DNA of 64,000 bases from Distichodus sexfasciatus (taxonomy: Eukaryota > Chordata > Actinopteri > Characiformes > Distichodontidae): positions 65,001-129,000 of the forward strand of contig JAVGVS010000395.1 in the NCBI GenBank assembly GCA_032718565.1, written 5' to 3'. This document shows, piece by piece, positions 35,134-45,539 of the stretch. The notes under the pieces are model-generated. The model saw nothing but the letters and a program-made list of their open reading frames with translations, was not told where the DNA came from and did not search any database. Position numbers and translations under genes: made by a program. The number at the start of each line of letters is the position of its first letter. Positions within the stretch are counted from its first letter, which is position 1.

Positions 35134-37178
35134 ATGAAAAGTAAATGATAACTATATGAACAAAGCTAAGAATGAAGTATTACAACTTGTGCCAAATTGG
35201 CTCACACGATGCTTATCCTTTTTCTTGTTTTCAGAAATACTGGCTGGTGTCGGTATCGCAGTCGGGGCGCGTAAGTATTTAAAACTAGTAGCGTAATTCT
35301 GCTCTAATTCTTTTGAAATGTTATGATAAAGCTACATACGTATTTTCCTAAAATCTTTATGTATCCTGTCGTTAATATACGTATGTTCTGCGCGAAACTG
35401 TATTAATAATTCCTATAGGTCCTATAGTCTTAGTAGCCTGGTAGAAATAGGCTTAAGTGTAGGGTCAATAGTCTATACTATAGGCTACTACCAGACTACT
35501 GAGACTTTTTGAAAATATTAACTAAAACCTTTATCAAAATGCAATTTCTAGCCTTAAAATATAAATTATAGTGAGTCAAATTATCTTTAAAAGTCTTGTG
35601 TCTGAATATCTTCAATTAGGAATGAAATGAAACATTTAAGTAATTTAGCTCCTCATAAGATATGTAACCTGTTTTGCCAAAAGATTGTTGTGCAGAAACA
35701 ACACTCCTTGAGGTTAAGACTGGAGAAAACGGAATGAAAGAATCTTGTTCTTAACCAGGCCAGTCAACTGGTGATGCAGGGTTTTTTTTTCTTTTCGTTT
35801 TTCTGTAACAGTTGGTTCGGTTGCGTTAGCTCCTGTAGCTCTTTCGGCCATAGGATTTGCCTCAGGAGGGATCGCCGCAGGTTCCATCGCCGCTGGCATG
35901 ATGTCATCAGCTGCCATAGCCAATGGAGGAGGAGTAGCAGCGGGAAGTCTGGTGGCAATTCTTCAGTCAGCAGGTAGATAAGTTCAGCCTCCATATAATC
36001 TTATCCACAGAGAGTTAAGTCCAACCCAATTTCCCCTCTCCTTAGTCCTACCACTAGATTTGGAGTGGCTTTGCTTTGGAAGAGGTCCTTCAGAATAAAG
36101 CAGCAATGGGTGGACGTTGTGATCTTTGCCTAGATAATGGGACATCATCATCAGTCATAACTCAGAAAATTTGCTGCTTGTTTGTTTGTCAAGTTCCATA
36201 AACTGCACACAAACTGTAAACTTGCTCACAAATCCAAATTTACATCGCAAACAGTGATTTTCTGAAATGTGAGTTTCAGAAATAATATGTTGAGACTATA
36301 CTAAACTAAGTTATTTCAGTGGATTTAATATTTTTTCAGTACTATTCATGCAGATTTAATTATGGCCTTCTGTTCCAACACTTGTAGCCATGTTACCATT
36401 TTCATTCTTCTGGTGCAAAGCATTACAAAGTTGGTTGAGATAGGATTTGAGTCCACAAGATCATGGTCACGGGGGTGAACATCCTACCCACTAGATTACG
36501 ATGGCAGCTGACCAAGTGTTCTGTTAGAGGTGATAATGTTGCTAATGATGAATTGAAAGTCATAGGGAGTCTTATTGTGAATTGCCACTCACTCTTAAGT
36601 CTTTAAGGCTGAAAAAGAAAATCTGAGAATTTTATTTTGGACTCTAAACCTGACAAAGCAGAGATGTTGGCATGGAAAAAGAATACTGTTCACTCTTGAG
36701 ACACTATGCGGTGATCAGAAACGGACCATTCTTTATGTATTAGTGGAAACGACACAGAAAGAGATTTGGCTAAATAAAGTTTGCTTGCTACTTGGACAAA
36801 GTTAATCTAAATCAACTGAGCTCAAACTAGATCATTTTGACTTAAAGTTCTGCACAGATGTAGGTTTTCCCAAGCATTGCAAACCTGTGAGACTATATTT
36901 CTGTTCTCTGCTCTAAAGGCGCTGCGGGATTGTCAACCACTCTGACAGCAGTTGCAGCTTCCCTCGGTGGAGTGGTAGGGGGAGTGGCTGGTGCAGCAGC
37001 TGATGCAGCAACTGGTGCTTCAGATGGAGGGACTTCAACAGAGGATGATGATGACGATGATGATGATGAGCAAGATGCACCAGCAACTGATGCTTCAACT
37101 GGTGCTCCAGTTGGAGAGACATCAACAGAGGATGAGGTTGAATCAAAGGATGATGAGCAAGATGATGTCCAAAAATAA
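35134..37178 (+). CDS. ISG12/IFI27-like protein, four exons, acidic tail
   Basis: Coding exons 35134-35140, 35235-35270, 35812-35973 and 36919-37178 are all GT-AG with matching phases, giving 154 residues. The first exon codes only ATGAAAA, but the phase joins give MKKILAGVGIAVGA, so this start is plausible. Residues 4-96 are the Gly/Ala-rich hydrophobic ISG12 (IFI6/IFI27) domain, with the family hallmarks LAPVALSAIGF, GIAAGSIAAGMMS, AIANGGGVAAGS and LQSAGAAGLS. Family members are small membrane proteins of mitochondria or ER, induced by interferon and linked to apoptosis and antiviral defence. Residues 97-154 are unusual: a hydrophilic acidic extension with eight consecutive Asp (111-118) and two related halves, each with TSTED and DDEQD. 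Family members usually stop soon after the hydrophobic domain. A minisatellite follows the stop. ISG12 genes are often tandemly amplified in fish; only one is seen here. Confidence 0.8.
36405..36530 (-). mobile_element. SINE B fragment in ISG12-like intron 3
   Basis: The reverse complement carries a 'TCTAGTGGGTAGGATGTTC' A-box-like segment and 'GGACTCAAATCC'. Diverged. Confidence 0.45.
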
Positions 37179-37179
37179 G

Positions 37180-37440
37180 AATTGAAGTGTTAGCAACCTT
37201 AGCAACCACATAGCTAGCAACTTAGCCAACACTGAGACACACCTAAGTAAATCTAGCAACCATATAGCAACACCTTAGCAACCACATAGCTAGCAACTTA
37301 GCCAACACTGAGTCACATCTAAGTAAACACCTAGCAACCATATAGCAACATCTAAGCAACCACCATAATAACATAGCAGCCACCTTAGCAACCATCTGGA
37401 AACACATTAGGAACCATCATAATAACCTTGCAACTACCTT
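37180..37440 (+). repeat. TAGCAACC minisatellite in the ISG12-like 3' UTR
   Basis: TAGCAACC(A/T) units, with a higher-order repeat of about 85 bp ('accacatagctagcaactta', 'gccaacactgag') seen twice. It begins within 10 bp of the stop codon. Confidence 0.88.
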
Positions 37441-37541
37441 GCATGTCTTGTTTGTTCCAGGGGAGCAATCACATTTGCATTTTCTTGCGGAAATGCATCT
37501 CTAAATGTAATTAAAAACCTGCCCAATCACACAAAACTCCC

Positions 37542-37547
37542 AATAAA
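37542..37547 (+). terminator. Candidate poly(A) signal of the ISG12-like gene
   Basis: AATAAA about 365 nt beyond the stop codon. It is the first such signal after the stop. Confidence 0.5.
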
Positions 37548-37639
37548 GGGTCATGATACTTTTCTTTGTGTTTCTTACTAAAAATAATACAAATATATTT
37601 CAGTACAAACCATCAGAACAGCTTATAAGAGATTAGCAG

Positions 37640-39221
37640 TACACATAAGTAAATATACAAACAAACAAAGAGACACAAATCAAAATAACTACATAAAATA
37701 ACAATAATTTAAAAAATGAAAACAAAACAAACCAATAAAAAAAGAATACAGAGGGGTCATACAGTAGATTTACTATATGTTCATTAAATTGTCATAATAC
37801 TCAAGAGGCTGGACACCCTTCTGTATAATTTGCATGTGACACATAAAGAATCTTGAATCTTGGTAAGTACTAAGAAATTTGTCATAAGAAAGATGGTTTC
37901 CGTAATTGTCAAACCAGTTAATAACAAAAGAGATGCCTTTCATGTGCCAAGAAGGGAGAAAGATGGATTTATTGTTAACTGTGATGTCTTTGTTATTACA
38001 CAAAAGTGCCTTATGAGGGGAAAAATTGTTAACATAAAAGAGTTTCCACGCTAAGAAAGCTTGTTTATAAAAGTTAGAAAGTTTAAGAGGGAGTGTAAAG
38101 AGAGAATAGTTGCATTTTAGAAGAAATCGTAAGCCATCACATTTTCTAAAGATGTTGCAAAGAATAAAATACCACAAGGAATCTTTGCCGTTAAGCAAAC
38201 ATCTTCTCAACCGATTGATTTTAAAGGTATTATTAACGTCAAAAAAATCAATCATTTCAAGGCCATCTTCAGATCTGCTGTTTGATAAAACTGACTTCTG
38301 TAGCTTATGCTGTCTATTACACTAGAAGCTGCGGTTAATGTCTTTACAAATAGAGTCTGTAACACCTAAAGATAATATTGGATACACAAACCTTGAGAGA
38401 CCCTCTGCCTTTGAAAGAAGAACTCTACCAATGATAGAAAGGTCTTATTGAAGCCAGTTGTTAAAAATGTTCCTTGTCATTTTTAATTTGGGAAGAAAAT
38501 TAAGATTATGTTGAGTGGTCAAGTTTTTACAAATGTAAACTCCTAAATATCTGATAGTGTCTTTAACAGAAATACTACTAAGTCAGTAGTATTGTGAAGA
38601 CATAGAATCTCACCTTTACTTATGTTTAGATAAAGATCTGAGGCATGAGCAAAAGACTGAATGGTTTTTAGAGCAATAGGTATCCGATCTTTGTCAGAAA
38701 AAGAGCTGTGTCATCGGCAAGCTGAGAAATCTTAATCTCTCTATCAAACACAGATATACCATGTATAAGAGAATTATTTCGAATATCAATAGACATAAGC
38801 CCTACCACCAAAATGAACAAAAAGGGAGAGATGGGACATCCCTGACAAATGCCACGGTGCATACCAAACCTTTTGGAAGTATTGTGATTAACAATTATAG
38901 AGCTATTAATATCCTTATACAACATTTTAACCGCAGAAATAAAGCTTGAACCAAAGCCAAAAATTTCTAAGGAGCCAAAGAGAAATTTGTGTTCTACCGT
39001 ATCAAAAGCTTTGCAAAAATCTAGAAACAGTATTATAGCATCAGAATCTACTGAATCACAATAATCAATCAGGCCTTAAAACAAGCCTTATATTACAACT
39101 TACACGGCGGCCCTTCATGAAACCTGTTTGAGCTTTGTTAATTAGGTGATTTAAGCCTATTTTGAGTCTATTGGCATAAATTAAGGCAAGCAATTTATAT
39201 TCCGTAGTCAGCAAACTTAGG
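37640..39221 (-). mobile_element. L1-like LINE, 3' segment
   Basis: The 3' part of an L1-type LINE on the - strand, including the reverse transcriptase and C-terminal part of ORF2. The 5' part resumes at 45530 on the far side of nested insertions. Confidence 0.8.
37773..39220 (-). pseudogene. L1-like ORF2, RT and C-terminal region (broken)
   Basis: On the - strand, in order: RT segment LLALIYANRLK with GFMKGRRVSCNIRLVL (39065-39215), RT core RGICQGCPISPFLFILVVGL with the catalytic QLADDTALF box (38668-38925; LADD in place of FADD), then the C-terminal region with LKCNYSLFTLPLKLSNFYKQ and WHMKGISFVINWFD (37773-38255). Frames are broken between these blocks by stops and frameshifts, so no functional protein is expected. 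ORF2 of L1 elements carries AP-endonuclease and reverse transcriptase. The gap in ORF2 between LSLLTTEYK (39215) and the LFKECF-like end near 45530 is explained by insertion plus loss of roughly 100 bp. Confidence 0.85.
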
Positions 39222-39428
39222 CCTTGTCCACACGGACGTTCAAAATGAACGCCCTCTGAACACCATACGTGTTTTTGCTGCATTTTGTAGCTGCGTTCGA
39301 TTGGCGTTTCACTGGTGTTTGCAATAGCGTCGTTTTCCTCGCGTTCGTCGGGATTTTGACGCAAAGAAAACGTTGCGTGCAGCGTTTATTTGCCATAATT
39401 TCATAATAGTCACCATTTCCTCTTCTTT
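39222..39428. mobile_element. Harbinger-like element fragment
   Basis: TTA then GGCCTTGTCCACACGGACGT resembles one end of the PIF/Harbinger MITE at 1604. The opposite end is not found before the DDE transposon begins, so it is a one-ended remnant in the LINE. Confidence 0.5.
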
Positions 39429-39752
39429 ACAGTTTTTTCCAATTGCTAACACACTAAAATCTAATGTAAAGCTCAACTGCAAACACTGACACTCAGAGAG
39501 GAAAATCTCTCCTCACATTTGTAATACTCAAAACACAAATCATATCTTTGAACACAATAAGCAATTAACTTGACATCTTTTGCATTAGAGTGAACACACG
39601 TTCTTACAGAAAACACAGGAATCTGACACCAAGACACTTGACACAAGACACTCCCAAACACACCCATTCAGAAAACCAGCAATCAGAATGTGAGAACTAT
39701 AAAACTTCACAGATTTACCAACACTAAAGAACGATGGGGATGAAACATAATA

Positions 39753-40281
39753 GGTCACAGAGCTATTGTGAATGTTCCTGGTGTACGTGGGGGAAACATT
39801 ACAATGTGTGCTGCCATCACAGGACATGGAGTTCTCCATCACCATGCCATTCTTGGTCCATACAACACAGTGTGGATCCTGACATTTCTGGACAGATTGT
39901 GAGACATCTTACAACAGGCAAACCACATGGATGATGAAGGGCAGCAGCCCAGATATGTTGTAGTGTGGGACAATGTGAGTTTTCATCGTGCAGCCATGGT
40001 GCAATATTGGTTTGCCAACAACCCACATTTTACAGTGGTTTACCTTCCCCCTTATTCTCCACTTCTGAACCCCATAGAATAGTTCTTTTCAGCATGGCGG
40101 TGGAAGGTGTATGAGCATCAACCCCATGTGCGTGAGGGGCTTCTACAAGCAGTGGAGGAGGCATGTGAGGAAATTGATATAGCTATCCATGGATGGATAA
40201 GACACTCCCGACGCTTCTTTCCTCGCTGTCTAGCAAGGGAAGATATCGCATGTGATGTGGATGAGGTGCTGTGGCCAGATC
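39753..40281 (+). pseudogene. DDE transposase, interrupted
   Basis: The frame reads GHRAIVNVPGVRGGNITMCA, then VVVWDNVSFHRA with the second catalytic Asp (GAC at 39969), LPPYSPLLNPIE with the third catalytic acid (GAA at 40077), and the C-terminal WIRHSRRFFPRCLARED and DEVLWPD. This matches the DDE_3 (IS630/Tc1-like) transposases common in fish. It has in-frame stops at 39900 (TGA) and at 40080 (TAG, directly after the catalytic Glu), plus one upstream of 39753. The N-terminal third with the first Asp is not found. The reading resumes in frame after the inner element at 44555 (PLRR...). It is inactive. Confidence 0.85.
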
Positions 40282-40639
40282 TATGGAAGATTATAAGCAC
40301 ATAAATTCAAATGGCCATTCATTCTGCAATTGTCAATTCAATATTCAAACTGAGCATGTAATTTGAAAATACATTTTGCAATTTGCAATTCAGTGTGCAA
40401 AGTGCAGATGCAATCCTTAATTCATTTCAAAATATTTTGAATAATACATAGAATCACAAGGCACTGAATCGCATGTCGTATTGCCATGGGTTTTTTGCCT
40501 CTTTATTCAAATGGCAATGCAATAGCGCCCCCGGCGATTACATTGCATGGTCACGATGCTGTTTTTGCACAAAAATTCAATTGACAATTCCCAACTGTCA
40601 GACCTCTCATCAAGGCGGAGCTTCCAAAGGGTCTGGCTG

Positions 40640-40800
40640 CAGACGTGCACTCTCACCCACATGCACGCTCACCTACATGCACGCTCACCCACATGCACTC
40701 TCACCCACATGCACGCTCACCCACATGCACTCTCACCCACATGCACGCTCACCCACATGCACGCTCACCCACAACAGGAAGTGCACCGGAGAATCGTTTC
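40640..40800 (+). repeat. Left-arm 16-bp subterminal array
   Basis: Seven head-to-tail CTCACCCACATGCAC(G/T) units, one with a C-to-T change, ending CTCACCCACAACAGGAAG. Confidence 0.93.
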
Positions 40801-41289
40801 CTGCTTGCTAAGGTAGTGCTAATAAAGTGTAAAAATGGTACGTTTTCGAGTTTTACAGTCTAACCATTTATGAACGGTACGAAATATTCTTAATCATGTT
40901 AACATGTGCATATTCATGTTGTTTGTCTGGCCTGTGGTGGTTTATTAAAATGTTAGATTTAAAATACCAGATCAAGTTCATCAAGCTAAATGCTCACCTG
41001 TTATACTTGTAATTATTAGCATCGTGGCTGTGGTAGCAAGAGCGCTGATGTTCAGACCCTGCTAGTTTATTTTTCCCACTGTTATCTCACGGAAAAATGA
41101 TTATATGTGTGAATAAAGAGTAAAATGGAATTAAATAATAGTACAATTCTGTGTCATTAATAATCTTACATAACAGAACTGTAAGACGCAATGCACTTTA
41201 CATATGCCATGAGGTACCAAACTGTGATTAATAAAAGCTGGACGGAGAAAAAAAAAAAAGAACATTGGACACATCGGGAATTATATATT

Positions 41290-42602
41290 TTATTGCTTTA
41301 GATAAGAGCAACACAAACAAAACAATAAAAAAAAAACATTAATGTAGTTCAGGAGGCTGCAGTATACAGTGAACTTACTGCAATCCACCATTTCTTCTAA
41401 AAATCTGTGCATGTCTTGCACATGGCTAAACCCAAAACAATATGGAGCCAGAACATCATCTTTATTAACAAATAAATCTTCCTCGGCATTCATTGCTTCA
41501 TACTCCTGCAGAGCCTTCCCTTCATCTTTCATAGTCAGTATCCGGGGCAGCTGGACCAGACCAATGAATTGATGATGACTGTAAATGCACCACTGATTGG
41601 CTGTTTTTGCATGTGCAATGACAGATACCTTAGATATGAATAAAGATTTGGTGTATTATTTATGTCAATGTTTTATGCAATTATTGATATATAAGAAACA
41701 GAATTAAACATTTACTTCTGCCTTTGGCGGTATTGCAGCATCCACACATTCATCCCGTGTCTGCAAAACATAACACTTAGTTACAGTTATCTGGCAATAT
41801 GGTTGTTTCATGACAGTACCCTTAACCTCTCTGGAAAAAACTGAACTGGACCACCTTGGATTACTTGGGGACATCCCACATTATCTGTAGTTTCAGAAGT
41901 GTACTGCATACTGATATCAGCTTCTTGACACCCTCAGACACAGAATTCTGGGAAGTGTATTTCTGGGGACGTTTGAATATTACAGCGAGGATTTATTTGT
42001 AATATATATTTGTAAAAACATGGTTTCAAATCCTATGTGAATCTCACAATCACTCCTTATGACTCCTGGTTTTGTAAAGGAGGGTCACTTATCTGCATAT
42101 TTAATGACAGAATTTCGCAAAATGTATTTTTTTTGTGTGCAAGAGTCAGTGCGAGCCTGAGGATGCATTCTGATTGGCTTCTCTTTGTGTCAAGTAAACC
42201 TACATGATTTCTCTGTACATGGGATAAACAGACACCTTAGGGTCCAATTTAGATTCACCTAATTTCTTGCTACATCTCATAACTTTTATTTGTGTTACCG
42301 TCCATTACAATCTTTCCATCACAATGGAGTTTTCACATTTCGTATATGTTATACTGTACAAGTACCTTAAGGTTACCTCCCTACATTCTCGCACATTAAT
42401 GATACAGTCACCCTAGTTGTACTGTAATAGTCCACCTTGCATTACCTTCAAAAATGACTGCATTTTTAATATGCCCATCTAAATGGTGTTGGATTCTTCC
42501 CAACCTCACAGGCAGGGCAGGGCATAATGGGCAATGATACAAAGTGCAACAGGTTGTGCACTGCTGGTTGTGCAAGTCCTCACAAGTTATGGTGGGGTGC
42601 AT
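41290..42602 (-). CDS. Unrecognised C2H2 zinc-finger gene inside the inverted-repeat element
   Basis: Four exons on the - strand, 42446-42602, 41827-41920, 41716-41760 and 41290-41578, have GT-AG borders and compatible phases, giving an open frame of 194 residues. It starts MHPTITCEDLHN directly after a splice acceptor (TTTTACAG|ATG), so an upstream exon may exist. Residues 24-44 form a classical finger, C24-X2-C27-X12-H40-X3-H44 (HCPLCPALP...HHLDGH), preceded by a C15-X2-C18 pair. The later part contains FFPERHGMNVWMLQYRQRQK and QLPRILTMKDEGKALQEYEA, which I cannot place. The stop lies within an AATAAA. A strong GTAAGT at 41370-41380 inside the last exon could be a donor, in which case the tail continues elsewhere. 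Finger-plus-unknown proteins occur in fish transposons, and this may be the element's own protein or cargo. Function is not assigned. Confidence 0.45.
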
Positions 42603-43251
42603 CTGTAAAAGCACAAAGAAACAATATATCTTTGTTTTAATAAGAAGCTTAACAAACATTTTTACATAACTTTAAACATGAATTTAAATATGCTTCTGAT
42701 ATCTCAAGGAACAGAAACCACGATGTTGGAGGGGTTGGAATATACTATAAAACCTCAGCAAATATATTAACTGTGTGATTTTGTACTACACTTTTAATCA
42801 AATTTTTTAGATTTTCTGAGCATTTTTTAAAAAGTTCTTTTAATTTTCAATTTTGCTCTTTGTCTTGTTTTTTTTAAATACTGTTTCTATAAAGCACATT
42901 AAATAACCTCTGTCTATGATAATAAACTTTTCTTGCCTCGCCATAAGGAGACCACGAAAAATTCTCTCAAGACTACACGAACAACTAAAAACTAGATGCT
43001 GAAAACTAAGACACACAAGATAAATTCATGAAAAGCTCTGTAAAAGTAGAAATGTGTCTATTTTGCGGTAAGATAAGGTCAGCTAACTGACTAGTAGTTG
43101 CCGTAACTGAAAGAAAAACTCACTCCAGTCATCAAATAAACAAATTATTAACGCACTAGACCAAAGCATTAACATTGCAATAATGTGTGTATGGTATGAA
43201 ATAAATAAAAACGGTGTAACTATATAATTCAGTAAAACAAATAAAACTTAA

Positions 43252-43975
43252 AGTGCCCCTATTATGCTTTTTCAAATATGATCTTTCATGCAGTGTGTCA
43301 TGTAGCTGTATGTGAACATAAACTATCTGCAAAGTTGTGACGCCGACAGTGCACGATAAATGAAGTTTATCAAAAAAAAAAGAGTCGGCTCACATTCGCC
43401 TAAACGAGTCGTCAGCAATTCGAATCTTTTTCTGTTACGGCCACACGTCACAAAGTAACATATTTGAATAATGTCCGCCCACGTTCTACGTCGCGAACAA
43501 CTTGCCCGCCCACAAACACTGACCACTGAGAAACGTCCTGCTCCAGTCGTGCTTGCGAAACAGTTTTTTGTCGATGTGCCACTTCAGCCGTTTCATCGTC
43601 AGACTCCGGCTCGAATTGATGAGGTAAAATCGAAGCCATCTTTTCTATGTATTGACAGGTCTCCAGGGCTATCGTTCAGTTATGACAACGGGCGTTTCGT
43701 TTTCCGACACACGCTGTAGCGGTAGACCATCATAAAGGACTGCGCCGTCTGACCGATCACAGCAGTGAGGGCTCACGGAACGGAGGGGTTTAGACAGACT
43801 GATTCTTCCAACTGCTTCACACGAGTCGTTTACGAATCATTTAGAAATGGGGTGAAATTAAATCTATTTTTGGAGAAAACTAAAGTGTTGTTTGACCTTG
43901 CATACATATAAACCTGTTTTAAGAGACTCATAAAACAATATTAGCAATCTTTAAAATGGCATTAATAGGGGCACT
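43252..43975. mobile_element. TTAA-flanked 724-bp element (Kolobok or piggyBac type)
   Basis: AGTGCCCCTATTATGC at the left and GCATTAATAGGGGCACT at the right are inverted, with TTAA on both sides (43248-43251, 43976-43979). The - strand at 43500-43639 encodes LPHQFEPESDDE, resembling the PY(x)FEPE segment of P2X7-C-terminus-like proteins that are associated with fish transposons, then loses frame. It is inserted into the inverted-repeat element. Confidence 0.8.
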
Positions 43976-44029
43976 TTAACATACCGTTCGCATTGGCCTC
44001 AAGAACTTGCTGCTTGTTCCCCGGTGCAC

Positions 44030-44182
44030 TTCCTGTTGTGGGTGAGCGTGCATGTGGGTGAGCGCGCATGTGGGTGAGCGTGCATGTGGGTGAGAGTGCA
44101 TGTGGGTGAGCGTGCATGTGGGTGAGCGTGCATGTGGGTGAGAGTGCATGTGGGTGAGCGTGCATGTGGGTGAGAGTGCACG
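44030..44182 (-). repeat. Right-arm 16-bp subterminal array
   Basis: Eight inverse copies of CTCACCCACATGCAC(G/T), one more than in the left arm, and in a different order of G and T endings. The arms have therefore slipped or converted since insertion. Confidence 0.93.
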
Positions 44183-44800
44183 TCTGCAGCCAGACCCTTT
44201 GGGAGCTCCGCCTTGATGAGAGGTCTGACAGTTGGGAATTGTCAATTGAATTTTTGTGCAAAAACAGCGTCGTGACCATGCAATGTAATCGCCGGGGGCG
44301 CTATTGCATTGCCATTTGAATAAAAAGGCAAAAAACCCATGGCAATACGACATGCGATTCAGTGCCTTGTGATTCTATTTTTTTTTTTTTCAAAATATTT
44401 TGAAATGAATTAAGGATTGCATCAGCACTTTGCACACTGAATTTCAAATTGCAAAATGTATTTTCAAATTACATGCTCAGTTTGAATATTGAATTGACAA
44501 TTGCAGAATGAATGGCCATTTGAATTTATGTGCTTATAGTCTTCCATACAGATCCACTGAGACGTTTCGTTGTTCATTTGGTTTTTCACTTGCACATGTT
44601 TCTCATTTTCCAAAGGTTTAGAATTTGTTGAATTGTACAGTAATATGGATTTTGTTTGTTTTTCTGTTGCAAATTGTAGCCAAATAAATGATTTGTTTGA
44701 ACCCAATTTATTTCTGCACATACGTTTGTGTCCAGTTCTCAGCATTTGCAGTTCTGACAGTCCCTAAAGAGATAAAAGTGTTTTGGATTTTACATAGCGG

Positions 44801-45297
44801 TGTCATGTCTCCCCCAGGACAGTTGGCCCCAGAGGCCGCCAAAGAGACTACAAATACTGTTTCCCCCGGGTTCCTGGTTCACATGTGTTTTGAGTTTGTC
44901 TCTTTAGCTTTCTTGATTCTGTTCCTTTCCCTTAGTTAAGTTCCTGGTTTCTCATTGGTTGTCTCTTGATTGTCTTGTTTAGTTTCATGAGTTAGGCCCC
45001 TATATAAGTTCTGTCAATTGTTCGTGTCTTTGTCTGTACACCCTCACTTTACCTATGCGTCTACAGATGTCACGCCCAAGCCCCAGTCTGCTGTCTGCTT
45101 GGTGTCCTGGTGAAGTCTGTCTTTGTCTTGTGCTCTTTGTTAGTCAGTGTGTTAGCCTGTCTCTGCATCTCTGTCTCGTGCACCTGTTTCACTGCCTGAC
45201 CCTGCCTGATCCCCTTCCCTCCACCAGTACAAAAATAAACATGGGAAGAAAGAAACCCTCCTGGGACTTGCGTCCGCTCCTTCCCCGAAACGTGACA
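44801..45297 (+). mobile_element. Solo LTR, 497 bp
   Basis: It starts TGTCATGTCTCCCCC and ends GAAACGTGACA. AGCGG is duplicated on both sides (44796-44800, 45298-45302). Inside are TATATAAG near 45001 and AATAAA near 45234 in the right order for a + strand LTR. There is no internal retroelement. It sits in the right part of the DDE transposon. Confidence 0.88.
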
Positions 45298-45539
45298 AGC
45301 GGTGTTTGGTTGGTTGGAGGAAAAAATAAGGCATGGGAAAGAAATGTTTACTATTTGGGGCAAAAGTTTGGTTTTGATCAGTGTTTATATAGTTTTGACT
45401 GCAGAGCTTCATTTTGCAGGATATGTGAGGTGTTTTGCTCTTTGGGTGAGGTGTTTTGTGAATTGTGCTAAATGATTTGCAAAAATGAGCCTTGTCAAAA
45501 TTGTGCTTTAGCAATTGGAAAAAAACTGTAAAACATTCT

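Larger units (their letters stand above)
40282..44548. mobile_element. 4.27-kb long-inverted-repeat element of unassigned class
   Basis: The ends are TATGGAAGA(T/C)TATAAGCAC and its inverse. The arms of about 520 bp (40282-40800 and 44030-44548) are nearly identical. A direct duplication CAGATC lies at 40276-40281 and 44549-44554; removing the element rejoins the transposase frame across one CAGATC, which proves insertion with a 6-bp duplication. Each arm carries a 16-bp tandem array at its inner end. Inside are a four-exon gene on the - strand and a TTAA-flanked guest. A 6-bp duplication with long arms recalls Polinton, Dada or IS3EU superfamilies, but I see no polymerase, integrase or transposase I recognise. 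Confidence 0.85.
39430..45528 (+). mobile_element. TA-flanked IS630/Tc1-type DDE transposon, 6.1 kb with guests
   Basis: The left end CAGTTTTTTCCAATTGCTAA and the right end TTTAGCAATTGG plus AAAAAAACTG are inverted repeats. TA flanks each end (39428-39429, 45529-45530). It sits inside L1 ORF2. Of its length, 4267 bp is a second element (40282-44548) and 497 bp a solo LTR (44801-45297), so the host element itself is about 1.3 kb. Confidence 0.85.

Noticed and set aside
40640..44182. 16-bp direct repeats considered as a CRISPR-like array
   Set aside because: Units are head to tail with no spacers, occur in both arms of a transposon, and the genome is vertebrate.
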